From: Actinomycetes bacterium
Lineage (GTDB): Bacteria; Actinomycetota; Acidimicrobiia; Acidimicrobiales; RAAP-2
Length of the DNA: 5,758 bases
NCBI GenBank assembly: GCA_021791615.1
Contig: JAJYWG010000225.1
Coordinates: forward strand, 1-5,758
Reading direction: 5' to 3'
Position numbers and translations under genes: made by a program. Below are positions 1 through 5,000 of this stretch, piece after piece. How positions within the stretch are numbered: position 1 is the first letter of the stretch; every line of letters begins with the position of its first letter. The notes below the pieces were generated by a model, which worked only from the letters and a program-made list of their open reading frames with translations, did no database searches and was not told where the DNA came from.

Positions 1-63
1 CGACTTGAACTCCGGGGTGTACGACCGACGGTCACGGCGCTTGTTCCGCTTCGTGGTCTCCAT
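1..63 (-). CDS. IS3-family transposase OrfA, N-terminal end (partial)
   Basis: The minus strand reads ATG at 63 and then 21 codons to the window edge, ending in the motif RRSYTPEFKS. A basic stretch followed by R-x-YTPEFK is the usual start of IS3-family OrfA proteins (HTH_Tnp_1 fold), whose helix-turn-helix binds the element's terminal repeats. An AGGAAGG Shine-Dalgarno lies 9 bases upstream of this ATG, which favours it over the in-frame ATG at 72 that would sit directly against the same SD. The rest of OrfA and any frameshifted OrfB lie outside the window. Family assignment rests on few residues but the motif is characteristic. Confidence 0.72.
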   Translation of the reverse strand, partial: METTKRNKRRDRRSYTPEFKS

Positions 64-121
64 GATGGGCATCCTTCCTGGCGCTGCGCGCCTCTTGGTG
101 GATGTCCGTCAGACCGTGCCA
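1..121 (-). mobile_element. End of an IS3-like insertion sequence
   Basis: The transposase start at 63 faces left, so this is the upstream end of the element. IS3-family elements begin TG and end CA. Reading inward on the minus strand from 121 gives TGGCACGGTCTGACGGACAT, a plausible terminal repeat about 58 bases before the OrfA start. Directly beyond it begins sequence that reads as a creatininase C-terminus, which fits an insertion boundary. The partner repeat and target duplication are outside the window, so the exact end is inferred. Confidence 0.5.
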
Positions 122-396
122 ACCCCAGCGGGGCGACGACACACCAGGACATGCACGCCGGGGAGGCGGAGACGTCGATCCTGCTGGCCATCGCTCCCGA
201 GCTGGTCCCGCCCGGATGGGAGAGCGGCGACTGCGAAGCCGATGACCGGTCCCTGCTGACGCTCGTCGGCATGGAGGGCTACACGGACAGCGGCGTCATC
301 GGCCGACCGTCGCTCGCTTCGGCGGCAAAGGGTGCGGCGCTGCTCGGATCTCTGGTGGGGCAGCTCGGGGAAGTGGTCGAGCTTCTGCGGAAGTGA
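122..396 (+). pseudogene. Creatininase-family amidohydrolase, C-terminal fragment
   Basis: From about 145 the plus strand encodes D-M-HAGEAETS, then LLAIAPELVPPGW, then GVIGRPSLASAAKGAALL and a helical tail ending at TGA 394-396. The HAG-x-x-ETS motif (an active-site histidine followed by the ETS signature) and the GV-x-G-x-P-x-x-A-x-x-x-KG motif are hallmarks of the creatininase/MftE family, metal-dependent amidohydrolases that open cyclic amides or trim peptides. Family members are about 240-260 residues; only some 80-90 are here, so the N-terminal metal-binding half is missing. The frame is open into the IS end but those codons do not look like creatininase. An IS-linked truncation is the simplest reading. 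The ATG at 151 is an internal Met, probably not a true start. Confidence 0.7.
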
Positions 397-418
397 CGGG
401 CCCGAGCACCTGCGTCAC
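393..418. terminator. Weak inverted repeat between convergent gene ends
   Basis: GTGACG (393-398) and CGTCAC (413-418) are perfect 6-base arms around a 14-base spacer. The left arm contains the stop of the creatininase fragment and the right arm contains the stop of the minus-strand hicB remnant. A shared bidirectional terminator is possible, but the stem is short and there is no T tract. Confidence 0.22.
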
Positions 419-684
419 GTCTGCGTGGCGGCGTAGGCGACCGTCGGGGGCTCGACTTCTCCGCGGTCCGTGGAGCTCGTCAGGCTCCGCTTGTGTGACG
501 CAACGTCGATCAGTCCGACCGCGTCGCCGGGCCGCGGTCGGGGCTGGCCTGTCTGGTGGAGGTCGGCCACATAGGAGCTGACGGCCTCGCGGATGAGTGT
601 CTCGACTTCCTGTCGGGTGGCACCGACGGCGACGCAGCCGGGGAAGCCAGGGACGTAGGCACCCCAGCTTGTCTCACCTCCACC
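415..684 (-). pseudogene. hicB: HicB-type antitoxin remnant, N-terminus missing
   Basis: The minus-strand frame ending at TGA 417-415 encodes GGETSWGAYVPGFPGCVAVG followed by ATRQEVETLIREAVSSYVADL and a proline-rich turn. This is the HicB partial RNase H-like fold, which neutralises the HicA mRNA interferase. Intact HicB proteins have a short first strand with a Met start (for example M-x-Y-x-V-V-I-E) before this point. Here the frame runs backward into out-of-frame hicA sequence with no ATG or GTG close by; the only in-frame ATG, at 840, lies inside the helicase gene. The start has therefore been deleted. About 89 codons remain, with a non-family tail after roughly residue 60. Confidence 0.75.
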
Positions 685-689
685 CGTCG

Positions 690-791
690 AGGAGGTTGGT
701 CGGGACGGCGATAGATGCGATGCCTTCCCCGCTGACGATGCTGCACCCAGCCGTGGGCTTCGAGATCTTGCAACACGTCCCGAACCTTCAC
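690..791 (-). pseudogene. hicA: HicA-type toxin, N-terminal half only
   Basis: From GTG 791 the minus strand reads VKVRDVLQDLEAHGW, then RQRGRHRIYRRPDQP. This is the HicA double-stranded-RNA-binding-like fold, an mRNA interferase; the catalytic His of the G-[S]-H motif is present at residue 24, although the usual Ser before it is Arg. Homology stops at about residue 33. The second half of the toxin (the strand and helix leading to a conserved AG-like end) is absent, and the frame then crosses hicB out of register to a stop at 510. Normal HicA is 60-80 residues. The GTG overlaps the helicase stop (GTGA), so the fragment could still be translated by coupling, but activity is unlikely. Confidence 0.72.
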
Positions 792-2386
792 GGCCCGATG
801 GCCACCTGGTCGGCCCCAGGTTCCGGGAGCGTCCCAACATTCAGAGGGCCGCTGTCCCGGAACCGTTCGGATCGACGGGCACGAGGAAGTGCAACCGTCC
901 GCTCGGGTGCCGGAGGGTCGACGGCAGTGGCGGGTACCGTGTCGACGACACAGGGGTGGTCGTGAACCCACGCCAGGCCACCGGTGTCCAGTCGCCCCAT
1001 GGCGCGGGTGACGGTGACGTAGGCGAGCATCGCCTCCTCCCGGGAGATCGGTCCAGGGCGGCCGGTCGCCGGGTCGTCCTTCGGTGGCCGGAAGTCGTCG
1101 CCGACGAGGACCTGGCCCCACTCCCCGCCCTTCGCCTTGTGGGCGGTGGAGATGGTGAGGTCCGCCTCGGCCTCGGGGACGCACGCGTGGATGGCTTCGA
1201 TGATCGCCTCGGGCCCGTGCTTGTCGATGAGCCGGACGGCGACGGCCAGGTCGGATCCGCCCGGATCGTGCTCGGCGTAGTCCTGCACGTCGGCCCAGTC
1301 CCTGAACGCCACCAACTCGGGATGCCGGGCTGGTCGGCCCACTCTCATCCGCTGGGCGGCTTCGGCCAGGCGAACCATGTCGTCGCCTCCACCGACAAGT
1401 GCCACCGGTCGGTCGTCGCTCTGTGCGGCCATCACCTCGGTGAGGCACCCACCGTTCGACCGGCACAGGATCGCATCAGGGGTCTCCGTCGGGCCGAGTG
1501 AAGACTGCCGGTGGGAAGAGCCGACGAGGCGCATCCCGGAGCCGATCACCCCGAGCCACACGTTCGCTTCTTCGGCCACCGCGGGACCGAACCGCCACGA
1601 CTGGGTCAGGGCGACGTGATGAGCGTCCTCCACCCGGTCGAGGAAGTCGGCGGCGCCACGCCATCCGTAGATCGCCTGGGCCGAGTCGCCGACCGCGATC
1701 AGCTGGGAGGCCTGACGGGTCACCACGTCGGCGATGGCGGGGTTCGCATCCTGGGCTTCGTCGAAGAGGATGAAGTCGTAGTCGAGCGTAGGGCCCGAGA
1801 GCTGCCACAGCTTCAGGTACACGTCGTGGGACGGCTTCAGGTGCCCGTTCGGACCCGACAGGTCGGCCCATGCCCGCTTCGCCACCGCCACCACGGTGGC
1901 GGCCAGCCCGGACAGGTCGACGTGGTCGGAAGCCTCCGGTGGAACGAAGTGCCTTCGTGTGATCTCGGCGTCGGCCGAATGGCAGAACCGGTCGACCGTC
2001 CGGAGGGCCATCGATGCCACCGTGCCCGGATCGAGGTCGGGGCCGGAATCGAGCGGGACCCAAGGGGCCCGCAGCACACCGGCCGCCTTCTTGGCGGTGA
2101 CCCGAGGTCCGTTCAAGCGAGCGCTCATGGGCGCGCCGAAGGAGCGGTAGGCGAGGCTGTGGGCCGTACGGCAGTCGACGTTTCGTGGGAACGACCGCTC
2201 CGCCTCGGTCTGGATCGCCTTGTTGTACGCGAGGTAGAGACCCGTGGCGGTCGGGCGGGCGGCAGCAAGGAGCCGCAGGGTGGACGTCTTGCCCGTCCCT
2301 GCGCCGGCGTGGACCACCACGGTGCCGCCAGCGGTGAAGGCATCGACGACGGCCTGCTGTTCGGCGGTGGGGGTGAGGGTGCTCAT
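788..2386 (-). CDS. UvrD/Rep-like superfamily 1 DNA helicase
   Basis: Predicted ATP-driven DNA helicase of 532 residues. Visible motifs in order: Q-like TAEQQAVVDAF (7-17), Walker A AGAGTGKT (27-34), Ia around YLAYNKAIQTEA (51-62), TAHSLAY (74-80), Walker B FDEAQD (208-213), motif III VGDSAQAIYGWRGA (232-245), motif IV LTQSWRFG (260-267), motif V ISTAHKAKGGEW (412-423) and motif VI AYVTVTRA (455-462). All are complete, so the enzyme looks functional. The compact size and the LAYNK and SWRFG signatures resemble FBH1-like (F-box helicase) bacterial proteins more than 700-residue UvrD or PcrA. No F-box or nuclease domain is evident; the last 65 residues are proline/arginine-rich and unrecognised. 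ATG 2386 overlaps the stop of the upstream small gene (ATGA), so translation is probably coupled. Its TGA overlaps the hicA GTG. The role (repair, element replication or defence) cannot be told from sequence. Confidence 0.9.
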   Translation of the reverse strand: MSTLTPTAEQQAVVDAFTAGGTVVVHAGAGTGKTSTLRLLAAARPTATGLYLAYNKAIQTEAERSFPRNVDCRTAHSLAYRSFGAPMSARLNGPRVTAKKAAGVLRAPWVPLDSGPDLDPGTVASMALRTVDRFCHSADAEITRRHFVPPEASDHVDLSGLAATVVAVAKRAWADLSGPNGHLKPSHDVYLKLWQLSGPTLDYDFILFDEAQDANPAIADVVTRQASQLIAVGDSAQAIYGWRGAADFLDRVEDAHHVALTQSWRFGPAVAEEANVWLGVIGSGMRLVGSSHRQSSLGPTETPDAILCRSNGGCLTEVMAAQSDDRPVALVGGGDDMVRLAEAAQRMRVGRPARHPELVAFRDWADVQDYAEHDPGGSDLAVAVRLIDKHGPEAIIEAIHACVPEAEADLTISTAHKAKGGEWGQVLVGDDFRPPKDDPATGRPGPISREEAMLAYVTVTRAMGRLDTGGLAWVHDHPCVVDTVPATAVDPPAPERTVALPRARRSERFRDSGPLNVGTLPEPGADQVAIGP

Positions 2387-2652
2387 TTTGGGGCGGACTT
2401 CACGAGTCGCTTGACCTCGGCCACGTCGAGACCGATGACCCCGGCGGTCAGCTCCGGTCCCACGCCCTTGGCCATGGCGACGACGGCACGGTCGACGCCG
2501 GACGAAGCCGCAGCTACCAACTGATCCTGGGTGGCGATGACCTCCACCCGCTTGGCTTCGACGATGGTCAGGCGGCCGCGGGCCTTCTCGCAGGCGGTTG
2601 CGAGCTGACCCAGCAGTTGCTTGTAGTTCCTCACCGATTCCGACGCGGCCAT
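2383..2652 (-). CDS. Small helical protein, first gene of helicase operon
   Basis: An 89-residue protein of no family I recognise. The start ATG at 2652 is preceded by GGAAGG with 8 bases spacing; an in-frame ATG-less extension upstream overlaps a repeated noncoding leader and is not preferred. The sequence is Ala/Val/Lys-rich and looks entirely helical, with an N-terminal YKQLLGQLATACEKARGRL helix and a C-terminal GLDVAEVKRLVKSA segment that could be a recognition helix of a minimal helix-turn-helix. Its stop overlaps the helicase start (ATGA), which implies a shared transcript and fixed stoichiometry, so it may be a helicase partner or regulator. It lies divergent from vapB with about 130 bases between starts. 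Function unknown. Confidence 0.7.
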   Translation of the reverse strand: MAASESVRNYKQLLGQLATACEKARGRLTIVEAKRVEVIATQDQLVAAASSGVDRAVVAMAKGVGPELTAGVIGLDVAEVKRLVKSAPK

Positions 2653-2654
2653 GG

Positions 2655-2716
2655 CGACACCCTTCCGGCCGACCCGGTGGCGGCCCTCGTGGATGGCAGG
2701 GCGCGATCCAGGCAAC
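2655..2716 (+). repeat. Direct repeat, copy A (left of vapBC)
   Basis: This segment matches 3491-3553 in the same orientation. The core 2675-2716 matches 3512-3553 at 37 of 42 positions without gaps (shared block GTGGATGGCA, then GGCGCGATCCA), and the flank aligns less well with small gaps (ACAC, CCTT, GGCC). On the minus strand this copy is the leader and Shine-Dalgarno of the 89-aa gene. Copy B has the same leader but no working start codon. The two copies enclose vapBC. Confidence 0.65.
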
Positions 2717-2767
2717 CGAGGCCGACGCCGACGACTGCTCGGCGAACCGCCGCACGGGGCCTGGTGG

Positions 2768-2773
2768 TACGAT
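2768..2773 (+). promoter_or_regulatory. Likely -10 element of a leaderless vapBC promoter
   Basis: TACGAT fits the actinobacterial TANNNT consensus. It ends 8 bases before the vapB ATG at 2782, placing the transcription start at or next to the A of ATG. No Shine-Dalgarno is visible, which agrees with a leaderless transcript. No clear -35 is seen. The same hexamer sits in the same place before the second TA module at 4164. Confidence 0.55.
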
Positions 2774-2800
2774 CTTTACTCATGACTGATCAAGTAAAGA
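2773..2800 (+). promoter_or_regulatory. Inverted repeat, probable VapB autorepression operator
   Basis: TCTTTACT (2773-2780) and AGTAAAGA (2793-2800) are perfect 8-base arms separated by 12 bases, so the half-sites are 20 bases apart, about two helical turns. The repeat starts at the last base of the -10 element and runs through the vapB start codon into codon 7. This is where VapB/VapBC complexes usually bind to repress their own operon. A TGATCA palindrome lies inside the spacer. Confidence 0.6.
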
Positions 2801-3060
2801 ACCATGCAGTTGAGGGTTCCCCGTACAGACGTGGTGCCGGCCAGACGCGGATCTCGGCCAAGCATCAGGTCACGATCCCGATGAACGCCTTCACGGATGC
2901 CGGCTTCAAGCCCGGCGACGCGGTCAGGGCCGAGGCGATCGGGCCCGGACGGGTCGTGCTGACGCGGACCACGGCGCTGCTCGACGAGTTCAGCGGCGCG
3001 TTGCGCACCAACGGCGCGCTGCGCAACGCGGTCGAGCAGGTCCGCGACGAATGGGTGTAG
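2782..3060 (+). CDS. vapB: VapB antitoxin, AbrB/MazE-type DNA-binding protein
   Basis: A 92-residue antitoxin. Residues 22-62 (TRISAKHQVTIP, then AGFKPGDAVRAEAIGPGRVVLTR) form the swapped-hairpin AbrB/SpoVT fold that binds operator DNA as a dimer. The tail from about 63 (ALLDEFSGAL, then AVEQVRDEWV) is the flexible arm expected to wrap around and block the PIN-domain toxin. The first 20 residues are an unusual N-terminal extension for a VapB, where the AbrB fold often starts near residue 5-10. ATG 2782 is chosen because a -10 element sits 8 bases upstream; the frame continues further 5' but that part overlaps the promoter and repeat. It overlaps vapC by 10 bases, the usual antitoxin-first coupled order. 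Confidence 0.88.
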   Translation: MTDQVKNHAVEGSPYRRGAGQTRISAKHQVTIPMNAFTDAGFKPGDAVRAEAIGPGRVVLTRTTALLDEFSGALRTNGALRNAVEQVRDEWV

Positions 3061-3470
3061 CCCTCCTGGACTCCAACACGGTCATCGGCTTCCTGGACGC
3101 TGATGATCTCTTGCACCAGGCCGCAGACACCGCCGTGAGAGCGGCGGCATCCGAGCACGTGTTCGCGGTCTCGGTGGTGACGGTCGCCGAGCTGCTCACC
3201 GGTGCGAAGCTCGGCCACCACGACGAGCGGACGGTGCGCCGGTTCTTTACCCAGACGACCAGCACGCGGATCCCACTCGACGAGCCAGTTGCCGAACGGG
3301 CCGCCGAGCTTCGAGCTGCCCACAAGGCGTTGAAGATGCCTGACGCGTTGATCCTCGCCACGGCGGACCTGCACGCCGATGTTGTGCTCACCGGCGACGA
3401 GCGTTGGCTCAACGTCGTCGGACTGAATTGTGAGCTGCGCTCCATCGCATCGGGCGGACCGTCAGTCTGA
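3051..3470 (+). CDS. vapC: VapC toxin, PIN-domain ribonuclease
   Basis: A 139-residue PIN-domain endoribonuclease; VapC toxins cut tRNA or rRNA using Mg2+. The acidic active-site residues can be read off: D7 in LLDSNTVIGFLD, E47 in TVAELLTG, D98 in KMPDALILATA and D116 in LTGDERW, the complete DEDD-like set, so the toxin should be active. Length is normal for the family (120-140). ATG 3051 lies within the last four codons of vapB; no own Shine-Dalgarno is needed with such an overlap. The stop at 3468-3470 is crossed by a small palindrome, GTCAG-T-CTGAC (3461-3471). The neighbouring antitoxin is intact, so the module looks functional. Confidence 0.9.
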   Translation: MGVALLDSNTVIGFLDADDLLHQAADTAVRAAASEHVFAVSVVTVAELLTGAKLGHHDERTVRRFFTQTTSTRIPLDEPVAERAAELRAAHKALKMPDALILATADLHADVVLTGDERWLNVVGLNCELRSIASGGPSV

Positions 3471-3490
3471 CCGATCCAACGTGGCCGTGG

Positions 3491-3553
3491 ACACGCCCTT
3501 CGGGCCTGCTCCGGCGGCGGCCCTTGTGGATGGCATGGCGCGATCCAACCAAC
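3491..3553 (+). repeat. Direct repeat, copy B (right of vapBC)
   Basis: Partner of the repeat at 2655-2716. On the minus strand it keeps the purine-rich GAAGGG but the position equivalent to the ATG start of copy A reads CACG, so it is a decayed leader and start site with no gene behind it: downstream on that strand lies vapC in the opposite direction. The 3471-3600 interval otherwise holds no gene I can support. Confidence 0.6.
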
Positions 3554-3569
3554 TGCGATCCAACCAACC
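3540..3569 (+). repeat. 15-bp tandem repeat, two copies
   Basis: GCGATCCAACCAACT (3540-3554) is followed directly by GCGATCCAACCAACC (3555-3569), 14 of 15 identical. The core CGATCCAAC also occurs at 3472-3480 just after the vapC stop, and a variant CGATCCAGGCAAC lies at 2704. It could be a short protein-binding iteron or slippage within the decayed leader copy. Confidence 0.6.
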
Positions 3570-3600
3570 GCGGGTGAGGCACTTCCAGAACGAGCGTTCC

Positions 3601-4050
3601 TCAGTGCTTCTGGACAGCAGCGGCGAGGCGCCGCAGCTCGGCCATCGAGTACCCGGTGGCGTCGGTGACCAGAGGTCCGTAGGGAACCAGCCGGGTGGCG
3701 ACCTCCCCCATGCGGCGCCAGGCGACAGCGACCCGTTCGGCTTCATCCGCCCGCACAGCAGCAAGATCGGCGACGGCGGCCTCGACCTCTGACCGGATGC
3801 GCCGGGCTCGGATCATGTCCAGCCCGTCCAGGGCCGTGTAGACCTGCGCCCGGGCCGACACCAGGTTTCTCCATCGCTGGAGACCGAGGGTGCCGAGAAC
3901 CGCACACAGCCGATGCTCGGCGGTGGCGAGTGCACGGGCCTGGTGCGTGATCGCCTGGTCGTGGTCCCGGGTGGCAGATCGCCATTCGGCGAGGACCACG
4001 GCCAGCTCGTCGAGGAGCCCATCGATGCGCTCGGTCGTCTCCGCTTCCAC
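3601..4050 (-). CDS. Unrecognised 149-aa helical protein
   Basis: The minus-strand frame from GTG 4050 to TGA 3603-3601 encodes 149 residues rich in Ala, Arg, Glu and Leu with few breaks. Residues 1-110 have the heptad-like spacing of long amphipathic or coiled-coil helices (IDGLLDELAVVLAEWRSA; ALATAEHRLCAVL; RSEVEAAVADLAAVRADEAERVAV). The last 25 residues contain a Gly-Pro turn and GYSMAELRRLAAAV, resembling a short helix-turn-helix end and weakly similar to the end of the 89-aa protein at 2383-2652. No signal peptide, membrane span or catalytic motif is seen. No strong Shine-Dalgarno precedes the GTG, so the start is uncertain. It is transcribed divergently from the phd/relE pair. Function unknown. 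Confidence 0.6.
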   Translation of the reverse strand: MEAETTERIDGLLDELAVVLAEWRSATRDHDQAITHQARALATAEHRLCAVLGTLGLQRWRNLVSARAQVYTALDGLDMIRARRIRSEVEAAVADLAAVRADEAERVAVAWRRMGEVATRLVPYGPLVTDATGYSMAELRRLAAAVQKH

Positions 4051-4161
4051 ATGATCGGCGGTGGGAGATCCAGCGTGGGAGACGGTGAGGCTGACAATGG
4101 GCCTGGTCCGGACGCTGCGGCAGCGGTGACCCGCCCCGAGCTCGCAGCACGTAGACGATCT

Positions 4162-4176
4162 TGTACGATTCGTACA
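4162..4176 (+). promoter_or_regulatory. Promoter and perfect palindromic operator of phd/relE
   Basis: TGTACGATTCGTACA is a perfect 15-base palindrome. It contains the probable -10 hexamer TACGAT (4164-4169) and ends on the first base of the phd ATG (4176), so a repressor bound here would block RNA polymerase directly. TGTAC half-sites recall the TGTACA cores described for YefM operators. With the -10 ending 6 bases before the ATG and no Shine-Dalgarno, the mRNA is probably leaderless. Confidence 0.7.
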
Positions 4177-4424
4177 TGAGCGACATTGCGGTCAGCGAAG
4201 CACGTGACCATCTCGCGGCCGCCATCGAGCAGGCCCGTACCGGCGAGCCGGTCTATGTCACACGCCGGGGGCGCCGGGTGGCGGTGATCGTCGACGCCGA
4301 GGACTACGACGACCTGGTGGAGCGGGCGGAGGACATCGTGGACCGGGCTGAGCTGCAGGCGGCCCGCGAGGAGGACGATTTCATCCCCTGGGAGCAGGTG
4401 AAGGCCGAGCTTGGTCTCACGTGA
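4176..4424 (+). CDS. Phd/YefM-family antitoxin
   Basis: An 82-residue antitoxin. The N-terminal part, IAVSEARDHLAAAIEQARTG then EPVYVTRRGRRVAVIVDAEDYDDL (about residues 4-49), is the Phd/YefM DNA-binding dimer fold with its typical V-T-R-x-G-R-x-V-A-V-I-V core. The acidic C-terminal half (VERAEDIVDRAELQAAREEDDFIPWEQVKAELGL) is the disordered toxin-binding arm; IPWEQVKAELGL is the common end of antitoxins paired with RelE toxins. ATG 4176 is preferred to the in-frame TTG at 4161, which lies inside the promoter palindrome. Its TGA overlaps the relE GTG by four bases (GTGA), so the two are translationally coupled. It should bind the palindrome over its own start. Confidence 0.92.
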   Translation: MSDIAVSEARDHLAAAIEQARTGEPVYVTRRGRRVAVIVDAEDYDDLVERAEDIVDRAELQAAREEDDFIPWEQVKAELGLT

Positions 4425-4684
4425 GCACCTACCAGGTCAGCATCGCTCGCCGGGCTGCAAAGGTGTTGAACGGTCTCTCACGCCAGGACCAGCAGCGGGT
4501 TCGAGCGGCGATCGATCTCCTGGCGGAGCAGCCACGTCCGCCTGGGTGTGTGGCGATGGCTGGTGAGCCGAACACCTACCGGGTGCGAGTCGGGGACTAC
4601 CGGATCGTCTACGAGGTCTTCGATAGCCGACTCGTCGTCCAGGTCGTCCGCGTCGGACACCGCCGGGACGTCTACCGGCACTGA
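4421..4684 (+). CDS. relE: RelE/ParE-superfamily toxin
   Basis: An 87-residue toxin with the RelE fold: basic N-terminus (YQVSIARRAAKVLNGL), helical pair (SRQDQQRVRAAIDLLAEQPRPPG), then the strands NTYRVRVGDYRIVYEVFD (about 47-64) and VVQVVRVGHRRDVYRH at the end. The R-V-G-D-Y-R-I-V-Y-E core and the C-terminal GHRRDVYR, carrying basic residues and the terminal Tyr used by RelE for mRNA cleavage in the ribosomal A site, are present, so it is probably an active ribosome-dependent mRNA interferase. A gyrase-poisoning ParE is less likely. GTG 4421 overlaps the antitoxin stop. Length is normal. GATCAGCTGATC, a 12-base palindrome, straddles its stop codon (4683-4694). Confidence 0.92.
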   Translation: MSTYQVSIARRAAKVLNGLSRQDQQRVRAAIDLLAEQPRPPGCVAMAGEPNTYRVRVGDYRIVYEVFDSRLVVQVVRVGHRRDVYRH

Positions 4685-4975
4685 TCAGCTGATCGGCTCG
4701 GGTCGGGTGCATCATCGGCCCGTCCGTGCGGAGCACTGGCGTCGGCACGGGATCCTCGCCGTCTGACGCCCGTCATCGGCAGACCACGACACGCCCGGCC
4801 AGGCCTGCATCTGCATATCGCCCCGCACCTCCCCCGCTTCTCCGACCCGTCCATCTTCGGACCTGCACTTCTCCCCATCGCCTCCTGCCCCGACACACCC
4901 CGCACCTGGCTACTCCGCCCAACCTGCCCTCAGGCCCCACCGCGACCTCACACGTCTGGCACTCGAGGTTGGAGG

Positions 4976-5000
4976 GGCCGCCGCCCGGGGCCCGGCGGCC
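4976..5000. repeat. GC-rich inverted repeat upstream of relaxase
   Basis: GGCCGCCG (4976-4983) and CGGCGGCC (4993-5000) are perfect 8-base arms around a 9-base loop made only of C and G. It would form a very stable hairpin. No T tract follows on the plus strand, so a classical terminator is not supported; it may be part of an origin or an attenuating structure. Confidence 0.5.

Noticed and set aside
685..840. ATG 840 as the hicB start
   Set aside because: The codons from 840 to about 685 read out of frame through the helicase end and hicA fragment and show no HicB similarity.
510..1466. Long minus-strand frame of 318 codons
   Set aside because: Most of it is an Arg/Pro-rich shadow of the helicase in another frame; only the part from GTG 791 is meaningful (hicA fragment).
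1511..2524. Long plus-strand frame of 337 codons opposite the helicase
   Set aside because: It is the antisense shadow of a gene with a full set of helicase motifs; high-GC coding regions commonly leave such open frames.
2617..2781. In-frame 5' extension of vapB
   Set aside because: It crosses the direct repeat and the promoter, has no antitoxin-like sequence, and the -10 element sits just before ATG 2782.
3462..3764. Minus-strand frame of 100 codons after the 149-aa gene
   Set aside because: It overlaps the 149-aa gene, has Trp/Pro/Ser-rich shadow composition, and crosses the tandem repeat.
4161..4175. TTG start extending the Phd-type antitoxin by five codons
   Set aside because: It falls inside the promoter palindrome, and the family pattern begins shortly after ATG 4176.
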